A DNA stretch of 64,000 nt from Cytophagales bacterium (GCA_004294445.1 REAZ01000006.1:62001-126000), one strand, 5' to 3'; positions 26,501 to 34,969 are shown, counted from the first letter of the stretch. Numbers and translations are program-made. The notes: generated by a model from the letters alone, not told the origin.

Positions 26501-27058
26501 ACCTGTTCCCTTCACCAAAATACTCACCCCGGGCAGCGGTTGCCCATCTTCTGAAGACGTAACAGTGCCTGTAATACGCTTTTCTATGCGTGTGAGGTCT
26601 AATTTGGCACTCAACGTATTGAGTACAAAATCAGGAACAAAAAATTGCGCCTGCTCCTGAGAATTTTCCTCCAAGGCATTTCCTTTTTTGATTAACCCCA
26701 TTTTATCAATTTTTTTGGGAACGATTGCATAGACTTTTGTATCAATTTTTTTGTAGCTCAACTCAACAGAAGAAAGCACTTCAACAAGTAAATGCTCAAA
26801 GTTATCATTCTTTTGAGGGGCGTAGAGAACTTTTTTCCCTTCTAAAAGACTGTTTTCGTAGATAAAATCAACACCAAACCGATTTTTTATGTCTTTGATG
26901 ACATCTTTGAGGTGTTTTTGTGCTGTGAGTATCATCTGCTGTGAGCCAGCCTTAGCATTATGCCGCGCCAAAGTAAGTTCTTGCCCATACAAGGTCGTCT
27001 GCCAAATTAGCAAAGCACTAATGACAAACATTTTAAGTAGTTTTTGCATCATTTTCAT
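23594..27058 (-). CDS. SusC/RagA TonB-linked outer-membrane protein with STN signalling domain
   Basis: A 1154-residue transporter. Domains in order: signal peptide (to about 26, TTLYGQ); an STN domain (about 45-115, DVIKDIKNRFGVDFIYENSL) that contacts an anti-sigma factor; a carboxypeptidase-like domain (about 160-240, GQPLPGVSILVKGTGTGTV); plug (about 250-365, with VVVVGYGSQKRETITGAIS, the SusC signature); and a barrel to the end (IMIGVQLGF). It imports a ligand held by SusD using TonB. The STN domain and the fecR and ECF sigma genes immediately upstream make this a FecA-like, substrate-sensing transporter. The gap to fecR is only 28 bases, so all four genes are probably one operon. Confidence 0.95.
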   Translation of the reverse strand: MKMMQKLLKMFVISALLIWQTTLYGQELTLARHNAKAGSQQMILTAQKHLKDVIKDIKNRFGVDFIYENSLLEGKKVLYAPQKNDNFEHLLVEVLSSVELSYKKIDTKVYAIVPKKIDKMGLIKKGNALEENSQEQAQFFVPDFVLNTLSAKLDLTRIEKRITGTVTSSEDGQPLPGVSILVKGTGTGTVTDANGKYTISVPDNGVTLIFSYVGFTSQEIAVGSNSVVDVVLVTDVTALEQVVVVGYGSQKRETITGAISTVSAKEIVTLPVTNIASALQGRVAGVSVTNNGSPGEAPIVRIRGVGSISYATNPLYVIDGFPTGDLNSFDTRDIESVEVLRDASAAAIYGSRASNGVILITTKKGKRNAKLSVNVDSYWGVQTAWKQLDLLKRDDYVKYASALLSNAGNALPPRFANLNQPIFAGSSQTFAQTDTDWQGAMFRSAAIRQHTVSVSGGNEKSRFFASGGYFKQDGIMLGTGYERGNFRINSDHQISKRINFGQNFTVSYDSKFNENNPGGRTQIQNMMRMTPYIPIEDPNKLGGYGGAEGADASDPQNPVRAAVQDINNTQRFKFLGNAYIEIELAKSLRYKFTGGLDYVSARNYTFNPLYNEGFNSRNPASIGDGRDTYFSPIYTNQLTFEKTFGKHNINAVAVAERQEFRYIGLSTGGNFASNTIRELSGTTNQTASGSRSEEVLVSYLGRVNYDYAGKYLVSASIRRDGSSKFAPGNKWGNFPSVSVGWRINQEDFLKDVSQISELKLRASYGTMGFNGIGNYAWQVAISPNAFPVLGGNPALGAYFDRLGNTDLKWEKTAMTNIGLDLGLFDNKITLAAEYYIRTTNDLILQQPVANSLGYAQPPVVNIGSMENKGLEFVLGYNNKFGDLNFNATGNISFISNKVLSLATENSSLFSGSNGDFGGFDITRTVVGESIQHFYGWKTAGIFQSQAEIDAAPKQPNAKPGDIRFVDSNGDGTITADDRVSLGSFLPKFTYGANFSFNYKGFDLTLFLQGVSGNQIYNGTKVIGQGMLRLFNSQTDVLNAWTPSNTNTSVPRAVNGDPNQNTRTSDRFLESGSYLRIKNLVFGYAVPSSALDSFAKGSIKTARLYFSAQNLLTITKYTGFDPEVGSRFNNTLSNGIDYGQFPQARTIMIGVQLGF

Positions 27059-27086
27059 AAGTTTTACTGTTGGTTATTTTTATTAT

Positions 27087-28112
27087 TTATTTTTCAAAAA
27101 TTAAGTATTGCTCTTCTTTTGTAATTTTTACATTAAAAATAGTTTCAAGGCTGGTTAAAAGTATTTTTAAATTCTCACTTGGAATTGTCCCGCTAATTTT
27201 GCGTTTAGCCATTTGTGCCTCTTGAAACCGTACGACTAAGCCATAGTTCTCTTTGATAAGAGCCGCTATTTCACTTAAAGGGGTATTATCAAAAATCAAT
27301 TTATTGTCTTTCCAAGAAGAATAAATTTCTGTATTTACATTGCGCTTTATCAAAGTGTTGGCTTTTTTGGAAAACTCTACCAAATCCCCTACCTGCATGA
27401 GCAAATCTTTGGTAGTTTCATCATTATTTTTGACTGCAAGCCTTACCGAGCCTTCTGTAAGCACCACTTTTGTATGTATATTTCTATTATTGACGTTAAA
27501 CCTTGTCCCTAAGACAACTACATCTAAATCAGGCGTATGAACTACAAATTTTTGCTTGGTAGCAGGCTTTTTCTCTACCTCAAAAAATGCTTCTCCCGTC
27601 AAACTAACTTCTCTATTGACAGCATGACTCCATTCTGATTTAATTTCCAAACGGCTATTCGCATTCAAGATTACTTTTGAGCCATCTGGCAGAGTAATTG
27701 TTTGTTTTTGACCATATTTTGTTTGATAAATGAGTGGCTCAAACCTGAAATAGTTGTACCAAATAGCAACACCTACTAACATGAGGACGGTGAAACTTGC
27801 CGCTATCCTATAAAGCTGTTTCCTTTGAATGAGGACAGTTTTGGGCTGATGATTTCTGACAGAAACCGCCATCTGTTTGCGTTTTTGTTCTTGCCATGCT
27901 TGGTTTATTATTTCCTCCGAAAGCAGCTGTTCCTCAATTTGATATGTCAGTATGAGCAGTCTTGCTTGCGCTATTATTTCTTTATGTTTTGGAAACTGCA
28001 CTTGCAAATTTTCCCAAAACTCATTGCTTTCGGTCGTGGGAAATTTGACCCATTGTCTAAAATGAGTATCAGCTAAAAAATCTGCCAGAGAGTAGTTTGC
28101 GTATTTGTCCAT
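27087..28112 (-). CDS. FecR family anti-sigma factor
   Basis: A 341-residue single-pass inner-membrane protein. The cytoplasmic N-terminus (1-100) is the sigma-binding part, the membrane helix is at about 101-120 (YRIAASFTVLMLVGVAIWYN), and the periplasmic FecR domain follows (KYGQKQTITLPDGSKVILNANS, LTGEAFFEVEK, VVVLGTRFNVNN). The C-terminal DUF4974 domain (DNTPLSEIAALIKENYGLVV) should bind the STN domain of the SusC partner. On ligand uptake it would release or activate the sigma factor encoded 52 bases upstream. Confidence 0.94.
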   Translation of the reverse strand: MDKYANYSLADFLADTHFRQWVKFPTTESNEFWENLQVQFPKHKEIIAQARLLILTYQIEEQLLSEEIINQAWQEQKRKQMAVSVRNHQPKTVLIQRKQLYRIAASFTVLMLVGVAIWYNYFRFEPLIYQTKYGQKQTITLPDGSKVILNANSRLEIKSEWSHAVNREVSLTGEAFFEVEKKPATKQKFVVHTPDLDVVVLGTRFNVNNRNIHTKVVLTEGSVRLAVKNNDETTKDLLMQVGDLVEFSKKANTLIKRNVNTEIYSSWKDNKLIFDNTPLSEIAALIKENYGLVVRFQEAQMAKRKISGTIPSENLKILLTSLETIFNVKITKEEQYLIFEK

Positions 28113-28164
28113 TTTTATCCTGCTTTTACTTACAATAAGTTCAGGATAAAAATTTTGTACTCAC

Positions 28165-28782
28165 TTAGGAAGGGAAATTTTTAAGAAATATAAAATAAAT
28201 TATCAGCGTGTCTAGTAAACTATTATCTCTGAGCAACTTAATAGCTCTGTGGACGAGGTTGCGGGCGGATTGATAATTCATTGACATGATTTGGCTGATT
28301 TCCTCATAGCTCATATCTTGGTAAAAAAGGAGATAAAGCACCTCTTTTTGGCGTGGTGGCAGGGAATCAAGCATGGTCTGAAGTTTTTTTACCTTCTCTT
28401 CGCTAATTTGAGAGTGAATGAGCTGGTACTCAGGAGAAAAAATAACTTCAAATTCATATTCTTTAGGTAGTACGTTATTAAATAGCTTCCTGAGCTTTGA
28501 GTTTTTATTTGATTGTTTGATGATTTTACGACGAATCGACTTCAGTAGGTAGGGCTTTATATTATCTATTTGGCTTATTGAATTTTTATTTTTCCATAGT
28601 TCTAAAAATAATTCTTGAATACAATCTTCTACTAACTCACTGTTACTATTGAACTTGAGTCCGTAATTAAATATTGCTTTATAGTGGGTGTGGAAAATCA
28701 ATCCAAAAGCGGCATCTTCCCCGTTTTTGAATTTCTGCCATAAATCTGTATCCGAAATACTTACAATATCTGCGTCTTTCAT
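28165..28782 (-). CDS. ECF RNA polymerase sigma factor of a SusCD system
   Basis: About 205 residues, sigma-70 family. The frame is open from 28809 (TTG), but the ATG at 28782 (MKDADIVSISDTDLWQKF) fits the family. Region 2 lies at about 30-95 (FNYGLKFNSNSELVEDCIQELFLELW) and region 4 at about 135-190 (LPPRQKEVLYLLFYQDMSYEEISQIMSMNYQSAR, split here as LPPRQKEVLYLLFY and SYEEISQIMSMNY). It should direct transcription of its own cluster under FecR control. It heads the four-gene minus-strand unit. A perfect 7-5-7 inverted repeat lies 30 bases upstream of the start. Confidence 0.93.
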   Translation of the reverse strand: MKDADIVSISDTDLWQKFKNGEDAAFGLIFHTHYKAIFNYGLKFNSNSELVEDCIQELFLELWKNKNSISQIDNIKPYLLKSIRRKIIKQSNKNSKLRKLFNNVLPKEYEFEVIFSPEYQLIHSQISEEKVKKLQTMLDSLPPRQKEVLYLLFYQDMSYEEISQIMSMNYQSARNLVHRAIKLLRDNSLLDTLIIYFIFLKNFPS

Positions 28783-28811
28783 ATTCCAATTTAAACAATC
28801 ACAACACAAAC

Positions 28812-28830
28812 ATTGTAATTATTTTACAAT
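28812..28830. promoter_or_regulatory. Inverted repeat upstream of the ECF sigma gene
   Basis: ATTGTAA-TTATT-TTACAAT is a perfect 7-5-7 inverted repeat, 30 bases before the sigma gene start. It could be an operator, but in such AT-rich sequence chance is a real alternative. Confidence 0.3.
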
Positions 28831-28952
28831 ATTAGTTGATAGGAATCATTAAATTTTTAAACAAAAAACAAGCTCATTTGTTTCAATGAAAGAAATTTGT
28901 TTGTTAGTTTAGTTTAAATAGGAACGCCGAACCATGCAAATATACTTTTATT

Positions 28953-30434
28953 TTACAATTTTCTATCTCTTTTGATTTTTTGGTAGGCAATTATCCCACT
29001 TAGCACTACCCCTGGTATTCCCTGCCCAGGATAGGTAGTATCTCCGCAGAGGTACGCCCCTTGCCCGTCTAAGCGGCTGCCTATCATTTGCCAAGGTTTG
29101 ATGTGCATATATTGCGGATAGCCCCCTACAAATCCGTGCTTGCGGCGTGTCCATTTTTCCCAAGCGGTAGGCGTGGAGGAGTGCTGGTAAATGATGTCTT
29201 CTTTTTTGAGAAAACCATGCCTTTCCAAGGTGTCAATAATAGCGTTTTCTACTTTTTCCTTGTCAAAAGTCATTTTTTCTTTTGGGTTTCGGACGTGCGT
29301 ACTGATAGAACCGACCATTGTATTGGGCGTGTCGCATCTGCTGTGGTCTTCGGAGTGATTGAGGCTAAGAAAAATACTTGCTGCTCCTATTTCGGGCAGA
29401 GGCTCTTGCAAGTGAATTTGGTGATGAATACAATCAAAACTTTTTGTCTTTCTGAAACCAATGCCCATCTGAAAAGCACTATTGAGTTGCTTTGATTCCA
29501 TGATATTTCCCTCAAAATCTTTCTTCAAATCAGATTCAAAAAGTTCTACCGTATTATTGATAGGGATACCAGAAATGAGGATAGGGGCGGTAAAAATCTG
29601 CTCATCTTTTCCTTTTTGCCTTACTTTTAGCACATACATTCCGTTTTCATGGCTTATTTTCTCTACTGTATGCCGCAAAAATACGTCAGATTGATTCTTT
29701 TTCAAAAAGTCGACCAAAGGATTGACCAAATTTATCAGCCCACCGTTTACATAATAGTTGCCGTAATTGGTATAACAAAGGGCTGTAGCACCGAAAAGTA
29801 CATTTACTTCGCTCAAATGATTTTGGGCGGTGATGAGTAGCTGCTCATTGACGAAATCTACAAAGGGCTTATTTTCCAATAAATCATATTTTTTCAAAAG
29901 CCATTTCATAGAAAAAAAAGAATAACCGCCATAACGCAACTGCTTCAAATTTACATTTTTAGCACAAAAAAGTAGGTCAGAAAAATTGGTAGGAGGGAAG
30001 GCGGTTTGCTTCAATGAAGTTTCCCACACAAACTTGCTTACCCTGTAGCAAAACTCCCAAAATTCACGCTGATTTTTTTTGCCAAAAGTGTTTTCGGCTT
30101 CTGTAATCCATTGTGCTAAATCCTTATAGCGATTGATAATTTTCCCATTCTGTGTATGTACTTGCATAGGCAAAGCAAGCTCAACTGCTTGCAAATCAAT
30201 GCCTATTTCTTCCAAGAGATGTTTTAGCGGCATATCGTCATCAAGCCCAACTAAGGTAGTAGCCCCGCTTTCAAACACAAAGCCTTTTCGCCAATAAGAG
30301 CTTGTGCAGCCCCCTGCAAGCCAGTTTTGCTCTAAAACGCCCACTTTCTTGCCTTCTTTGGCAAGCAAACAAGCGGCAGTAAGCGAACCCATGCCGCTCC
30401 CAATCACAAGAACATCAAATTTATTACTTGTCAT
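28953..30434 (-). CDS. FAD-dependent phytoene-desaturase-like oxidoreductase
   Basis: About 493 residues. The ATG at 30434 (MTSNKFDVLVIGSGMG) is chosen over 30455 because the Rossmann strand normally lies near the start. The FAD-binding motif VIGSGMGSLTAACLLAKEG is followed by GGCTSSYWRKGFVFESGATT, matching the CrtI/CrtISO/retinol-saturase branch. The C-terminal CGDTTYPGQGIPGVVLSG is the second FAD contact. Likely reactions are desaturation, saturation or isomerisation of a carotenoid or other polyene. No other carotenoid genes are in the window, so the substrate stays open. The gene is separate from the sigma cluster by 170 bases. Confidence 0.88.
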   Translation of the reverse strand: MTSNKFDVLVIGSGMGSLTAACLLAKEGKKVGVLEQNWLAGGCTSSYWRKGFVFESGATTLVGLDDDMPLKHLLEEIGIDLQAVELALPMQVHTQNGKIINRYKDLAQWITEAENTFGKKNQREFWEFCYRVSKFVWETSLKQTAFPPTNFSDLLFCAKNVNLKQLRYGGYSFFSMKWLLKKYDLLENKPFVDFVNEQLLITAQNHLSEVNVLFGATALCYTNYGNYYVNGGLINLVNPLVDFLKKNQSDVFLRHTVEKISHENGMYVLKVRQKGKDEQIFTAPILISGIPINNTVELFESDLKKDFEGNIMESKQLNSAFQMGIGFRKTKSFDCIHHQIHLQEPLPEIGAASIFLSLNHSEDHSRCDTPNTMVGSISTHVRNPKEKMTFDKEKVENAIIDTLERHGFLKKEDIIYQHSSTPTAWEKWTRRKHGFVGGYPQYMHIKPWQMIGSRLDGQGAYLCGDTTYPGQGIPGVVLSGIIAYQKIKRDRKL

Positions 30435-30556
30435 TTTCAAATAAAGGTTTGGCACTACAACAGTTTGCTCATTACCTTTGTTTATAGTGCCGCAAGTTCC
30501 TAAGAATTTGCTGGGGGCTAAAAACCTAACCTAATAAGTAATTACAAACAAGGAAT

Positions 30557-31048
30557 CTAATTATTTTTGAGCAGTTTTTTTGCTTTTGTAATGCTCTCTA
30601 TCATTTGTTTTCGTACCTGATTGATGTGCTGTTTCTCGATAGTCAAGCGTTTTCTAATTTCTATTTCTTCCATGCCCGCATAGTCCATTTTGTAGGTTTG
30701 CATCCACGTCATCATCGCATTATCAGCAATTTCCAACAAGCTAATGGCATCTCTGACCGCAATAAGTTTTGTTTTATTTTTTATTCTTCCATCTTCCAAA
30801 CACATACTTAGCTGTGTTTTAAGTTGCATCAGTTTTGGCATAGCGGGCATTAGGGAGTCGTGTATTTCCATGACTTCCTTCTGCAAATTTGTAATAGAAC
30901 TGTTTGCCCTTACAACTGAAATTGCTTCCGATTTTTCTGTTATTTGCCTGCTTTCCACTTCAGATTTGGGGCTAATACAAGAAGAAATATAAAAAACGAG
31001 CAATAATAGGACAGGCACAATCCAATTTAATTGGTAGGTATGTTTCAT
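30557..31048 (-). CDS. Small lipoprotein, helical, unknown function
   Basis: About 163 residues from the ATG at 31048 (MKHTYQLNWIVPVLLLLVFY), with a lipobox ending ISSC. The mature chain is helical with coiled-coil character (EIHDSLMPAMPKLMQLKTQL, NAMMTWMQTYKMDYAG). The patterns HDSLMPAM and AMMTWM are shared with a Bacteroidota lipoprotein group often labelled, without functional basis, as viral A-type inclusion protein. Function is unknown. It is 122 bases upstream of the oxidoreductase gene on the same strand. Confidence 0.72.
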   Translation of the reverse strand: MKHTYQLNWIVPVLLLLVFYISSCISPKSEVESRQITEKSEAISVVRANSSITNLQKEVMEIHDSLMPAMPKLMQLKTQLSMCLEDGRIKNKTKLIAVRDAISLLEIADNAMMTWMQTYKMDYAGMEEIEIRKRLTIEKQHINQVRKQMIESITKAKKLLKNN

Positions 31049-31180
31049 CACTAAAAACAAAAGTTTGACAAGTTGTGAATATATTTGGTGCTTTTATAAA
31101 AACATTTACAAAAATATGTAACTTGCTACTGTTTTATATTAAATTAGCAATTTTTAACAAACTCATAATCATTAACTTAT

Positions 31181-32218
31181 ATGAAATATTTAAACTTATG
31201 CGTACTTTTGATGGGGGTGCTATTTGGCTGCCAAGAGGGGGCAAAAGATACTGAAAAACCTGAAGAAAGTACTGCTTTGGACAGTGGAAAACAAGAAAAT
31301 AAGATAAAAAGCATGAAAGCAGATTTACTTTTGGACTCCAAAGCCTCTCTTGGTGAGGGGGCATTGTGGAATAAGAAAACTCAAGAGCTATATTGGATTG
31401 ATATTGAGAATGGTATTTTACATATTTATAATCCAGCAAATCAGCAAGATAGAGTAATAAAGTTAGGGCAGAAAGTTGGCACTGTAGTCCCCGATGAAAG
31501 TGGTAATGCTTTGGTAGCTCTCGAAGATGGCATCTATCAAATAGACCTCAAAACAGAAAAGAAAAGACTGCTTGCCAAACGCCCTGCAAATGAAGCGGCT
31601 GATAACAGATTCAATGATGGCAAATGCGACCCCGCAGGCAGGTTTTGGGTAGGAACGATGTCAATGAAAGGAGTAGAAAAAGCAGGAAATTTCTATGTTT
31701 TTGATGGGAATGGCAAGCTAACAAAAACCTACGACAGCGTAACCGTTTCCAATGGCGTGGTTTGGTCATTAGACAGCACGAAAATGTACTACATAGATAC
31801 ACCAACCAAAGAAATAAAAGAATTTAGCTACAACAACCAAACAGGCGAGGTAGCTTTGCAAAAGGTTGCTATTGCGATTCCTGATGGCATGGGCTACCCC
31901 GATGGCATGACGATAGATAGCGAAGGAATGCTTTGGGTAGGAATGTGGGAGGGATTTGCTGTAACGAGGTGGAATCCGAACAATGGGGAACTGCTTATGA
32001 AAGTAGATGTACCCGTTTCGCGCGTAACTTCTTGTGCGTTTGGTGGCGAAAATTTGGATACGCTCTATATTACTACCGCAAGCGTTGGTGCTTCAGAAGA
32101 CGAGCTAAGGCAATACCCGAATAGCGGTAGCCTCTTTGCCGTAAAAACGGGCTACACAGGCATTCCTAATTGCTTTTATCAGAAAGCAAAGAAAAAGAAA
32201 ATGTCTTTGGGTTTCTGA
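31181..32218 (+). CDS. SMP-30/gluconolactonase family lipoprotein
   Basis: A 345-residue six-bladed propeller lactonase. It starts with a lipoprotein signal (MKYLNLCVLLMGVLFGC, Cys17). Metal-binding signatures of the SMP-30/LRE family are visible: LGEGALWNKKTQELYWID (glutamate ligand), RFNDGKCDPAGRFWVGTM (asparagine/aspartate) and GYPDGMTIDSEGMLWVGMW (aspartate). These enzymes hydrolyse sugar lactones such as gluconolactone. Most are cytosolic, so the lipoprotein form points to use in the periplasm or on the surface. It converges with the next gene, 9 bases apart. Confidence 0.9.
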   Translation: MKYLNLCVLLMGVLFGCQEGAKDTEKPEESTALDSGKQENKIKSMKADLLLDSKASLGEGALWNKKTQELYWIDIENGILHIYNPANQQDRVIKLGQKVGTVVPDESGNALVALEDGIYQIDLKTEKKRLLAKRPANEAADNRFNDGKCDPAGRFWVGTMSMKGVEKAGNFYVFDGNGKLTKTYDSVTVSNGVVWSLDSTKMYYIDTPTKEIKEFSYNNQTGEVALQKVAIAIPDGMGYPDGMTIDSEGMLWVGMWEGFAVTRWNPNNGELLMKVDVPVSRVTSCAFGGENLDTLYITTASVGASEDELRQYPNSGSLFAVKTGYTGIPNCFYQKAKKKKMSLGF

Positions 32219-32227
32219 TGCTTTTTC

Positions 32228-33253
32228 TTATTTTAGCATAGCCTTATTAAAATTTCTTACAAAAAAGCGTATTGACTCTGTAAGCATATCTTGTTGCGTA
32301 TATTGGTGCTTGTCTGTAAATTTGGTGATGGGTACAAATTTGCCCGTTTGTGATTCTTTGAGTTTGCCAAAGACCTGCAAACGGGTTAGTTTTTTGTGAA
32401 AATTGAAGTCTGTTTGCACAAAAGATTGGGGGGTAGTTCGCCAAGTGTAGCCTTTGCCTTGGGCATATAAAATTTTGACAGTGTATATTTTTTTCTTTTC
32501 TGTATCGTCAGTTACCTCAATATCAGAGCTATAAACAATCTCCTCATCTACAATATCTGCTCCTTGCTTTACCAATTTTACTTCCAAATTGTACTTATTT
32601 TTCTCCGTTTTGGTGAGTATGTACGCATAGTTTTTTCCTCTTACGCTTACGGTATCTCTGCTGGTATTTGCAGCATCATTGGCAGAAACAAAGACTGTAT
32701 TGCGTTTACCTATTTGCTTCACAGGCTTTTTTTCAGGGCTTGAGATGGCATAGTTGCCAAATAACTGATTGTAATTCAGTACGATAAACTGCATGGCATA
32801 ATCTATAGCTTTTGCCTCTGTGAGCGGGTCTTTTGCCAAGTCTATGTCTAAAATATCAGTAAGTTCTTCAGCTTCTTTTTTGACTACAATGCCTCTATTG
32901 CTGTGCTTGAGTAAGTTGTCTGCCAAATCAAAAATGAGTTCTACATGGCTTGTAGGGTCGGTTTTCCAATTTTCTTCAATCTTTTCAGCATACATTACAA
33001 AAATTTTGTATTGCTTGCCTTTAGCAAGTACGCCTTCTGTGTTTACAAAAGACTGATAAACGGTAGGGCTTGTATTATCCTTGTCTAAAATGCTGATTTT
33101 CAGGTAGTACTTATTGTTTTGTTTTGCCATTGCTTTAAGCTGATAAGTGTATTGATAGTTGCCATAATCTACTTTCCCTTCGTAGTTTTTTTGAGCAAAA
33201 ATGGCAGTAAGGCTGCCCAAAAGTAGTAATATTGATATGAAAAGGATTCGCAT
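32228..33253 (-). CDS. Exported protein with two homologous halves, unknown function
   Basis: A 341-residue secreted protein (signal peptide MRILFISILLLLGSLTAIFAQ). The two halves look like repeats of one domain. Residues 30-165 (YQYTYQLKAMAKQNNKYYLKI, then AIDYAMQFIVLNYNQLFGN) and about 208-341 (KNYAYILTKTEKNKYNLEVKL, then SIRFFVRNFNKAMLK) share the same order of strands, ending in a helix with FxxxNxNxx. No motif suggests catalysis. I do not recognise the family. It is divergent from mtaB. Confidence 0.75.
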   Translation of the reverse strand: MRILFISILLLLGSLTAIFAQKNYEGKVDYGNYQYTYQLKAMAKQNNKYYLKISILDKDNTSPTVYQSFVNTEGVLAKGKQYKIFVMYAEKIEENWKTDPTSHVELIFDLADNLLKHSNRGIVVKKEAEELTDILDIDLAKDPLTEAKAIDYAMQFIVLNYNQLFGNYAISSPEKKPVKQIGKRNTVFVSANDAANTSRDTVSVRGKNYAYILTKTEKNKYNLEVKLVKQGADIVDEEIVYSSDIEVTDDTEKKKIYTVKILYAQGKGYTWRTTPQSFVQTDFNFHKKLTRLQVFGKLKESQTGKFVPITKFTDKHQYTQQDMLTESIRFFVRNFNKAMLK

Positions 33254-33336
33254 GATGTTTGTATTTTTTATATTTTAATAAAATCTCAAAGATGACATCT
33301 TTTTGCAAGATATTTATTTATAAACGAAAAAAAACC

Positions 33337-33344
33337 TATTTTTG
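33337..33344 (+). promoter_or_regulatory. -7 box for mtaB
   Basis: TATTTTTG matches TAnnTTTG. Transcription would begin at about 33351, 16 bases before the GTG start. It lies downstream of the ATGs that would extend the reading frame, which supports the GTG. No TTG is seen at -33. Confidence 0.45.
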
Positions 33345-33366
33345 TACTTCAAAATTAAGAAATTTA

Positions 33367-34686
33367 GTGAAAAAAGTAGCATTTTATACTTTGGGTTGCA
33401 AACTCAATTATTCTGAAACCTCTACGATAGCCCGACAGTTTGAGCAAAAAGGTTATAAGAAGGTAGATTTTACTGATACGCCCGATATTTTCATCATCAA
33501 TACCTGCTCTGTTACGGACAATGCCGATAAAAAATGTCGCAAGATAGTGAGAGAAGCAAGATGCATTGCTCCCGATGCTTACGTGGCTATCATTGGTTGC
33601 TATGCCCAGCTAAAACCGAAGGAGATTTCGGAAATAGAAGGCGTGGATGCGGTGCTTGGGGCTGCCGAAAAGTTCCGATTGATAGACCTGCTCGATGGCT
33701 TTGTCAGACCTGCACAAGCACAAGTTTTCGCCACTGACATTGCTCAGGCAACTACTTTTCATCACTCTTTTTCTTATGGCGACCGCACCCGAACTTTTTT
33801 GAAAGTCCAAGACGGTTGCAATTATAATTGTGCTTTCTGCACCATTCCTTTGGCACGCGGAGAAAGCAGAAGTGATACTTTGGAAAATATAGTAGCAAAG
33901 GCACACGAAGTAGCGAAAACGGGTGAAATCAAAGAAATAGTGCTAACAGGCGTAAACACAGGCGATTACGGAATCATAGATGGCAAAAGAGTATATCGTT
34001 TTATAGATTTGCTCAAGGAGTTGGACAAGGTAGAAGGCATTGAAAGATTCAGAATTTCCTCCATAGAACCTAACTTACTTACAGACGAAATTATAGCATT
34101 TGTGGCTCAGTCGCAAAAGTTTGTACCGCATTTTCATATCCCTTTGCAGTCGGGCAGCAACAAAATTTTGAGGCTCATGTACCGCCGCTACCAACGAGAA
34201 CTTTATGCAGATAGAATACAGAAAATCAAGGCTTTGATGCCAAACTGCTGCATAGGCGTAGATGTAATTGTAGGCTTTCCCGCCGAAACAAACGAAGATT
34301 TTTTAGAAACTTACCAATTCCTCAATGAGTTGGAAGTTTCCTACTTGCACGTTTTTACCTATTCGGAAAGGGCAAATACTGCCGCCTTGCAGATAAAAGA
34401 AGTAGTCCCAAGCAAAATTCGCAATGAACGCTCTAAGATGTTGCACATTCTTTCAGATAAAAAAAGAAGGCTTTTTTATGAGCAGAATATTGGAAAAACA
34501 GCTACTGTCCTTTTTGAAAATGACGTAGAAGAAGGCAAAATGCACGGATTCACAGAAAACTATGTTCGAGTGAGTGCAAAATATGACCCTCTGCTTATCA
34601 ATGAGTTAAAAACAATCAGACTCACTGAAATCAACGAAAAAGGAACAGTAGAGGTAGAGGAAATGGAATTTGCTATGCTGTCATAA
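33367..34686 (+). CDS. mtaB: tRNA t6A37 methylthiotransferase MtaB
   Basis: The frame is open back to 33259, but the protein family starts right at KKVAFYTLGCKLNYSE, so the GTG at 33367 is chosen, giving 439 residues, the usual size. MtaB adds a methylthio group to t6A37 of ANN-decoding tRNAs. Domains: UPF0004 (GCKLNYSETS, NTCSVTDNADKKCRK, GCYAQLKP: three cysteines for the auxiliary 4Fe-4S cluster), radical SAM (GCNYNCAFC, Cys151, 155, 158), and a short C-terminal TRAM-like part. Its 3' end overlaps the convergent ABM-domain gene by 14 bases. Confidence 0.95.
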   Translation: MKKVAFYTLGCKLNYSETSTIARQFEQKGYKKVDFTDTPDIFIINTCSVTDNADKKCRKIVREARCIAPDAYVAIIGCYAQLKPKEISEIEGVDAVLGAAEKFRLIDLLDGFVRPAQAQVFATDIAQATTFHHSFSYGDRTRTFLKVQDGCNYNCAFCTIPLARGESRSDTLENIVAKAHEVAKTGEIKEIVLTGVNTGDYGIIDGKRVYRFIDLLKELDKVEGIERFRISSIEPNLLTDEIIAFVAQSQKFVPHFHIPLQSGSNKILRLMYRRYQRELYADRIQKIKALMPNCCIGVDVIVGFPAETNEDFLETYQFLNELEVSYLHVFTYSERANTAALQIKEVVPSKIRNERSKMLHILSDKKRRLFYEQNIGKTATVLFENDVEEGKMHGFTENYVRVSAKYDPLLINELKTIRLTEINEKGTVEVEEMEFAMLS

Positions 34687-34966
34687 AAACCTGATGACTA
34701 AAAGCCAACGGTTTGTCAGCGAATAATATTTTGGTAGCTGCCCAAGTGTTCCTAAAAAGTTCTGATTGACGATATTTTTCCAATGCTTGCTCATTTTCCC
34801 AATGACTGTAAGTGGAAAAAACATGAGGATAATCTAAATCTCTAAGAAGTTCCAAGTGAGAACAGCCCTCAAAATGGCGAATTTTATCTTTAGAACTTTC
34901 AAAAATACGTAGAAAATCAGCTACTTTTTCATCTTGGAAAGTCATTCTCACGATACGTATGAGCAT
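34673..34966 (-). CDS. ABM-domain protein (antibiotic biosynthesis monooxygenase fold)
   Basis: A 97-residue cytosolic protein with a ferredoxin-like alpha/beta dimer fold: MLIRIVRMTFQDEKVADFLRIF (first strand and helix), HFEGCSHLELLRDL, then FSTYSHWENEQALEKYRQS. Family members are small oxygenases of quinol-like compounds or heme-degrading proteins, and many have no known substrate. The gene lies 3 bases after the peroxiredoxin stop, so the two are cotranscribed, which hints at a role in oxidative stress or redox chemistry. Its end overlaps mtaB on the opposite strand. Confidence 0.82.
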   Translation of the reverse strand: MLIRIVRMTFQDEKVADFLRIFESSKDKIRHFEGCSHLELLRDLDYPHVFSTYSHWENEQALEKYRQSELFRNTWAATKILFADKPLAFSHQVFMTA

Positions 34967-34969
34967 ATT

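Noticed and set aside
33259..33366. Upstream extension of mtaB to an ATG at 33259
   Set aside because: The family begins at KKVAFYTLGCKL; the -7 box at 33337-33344 would lie inside the extended gene.
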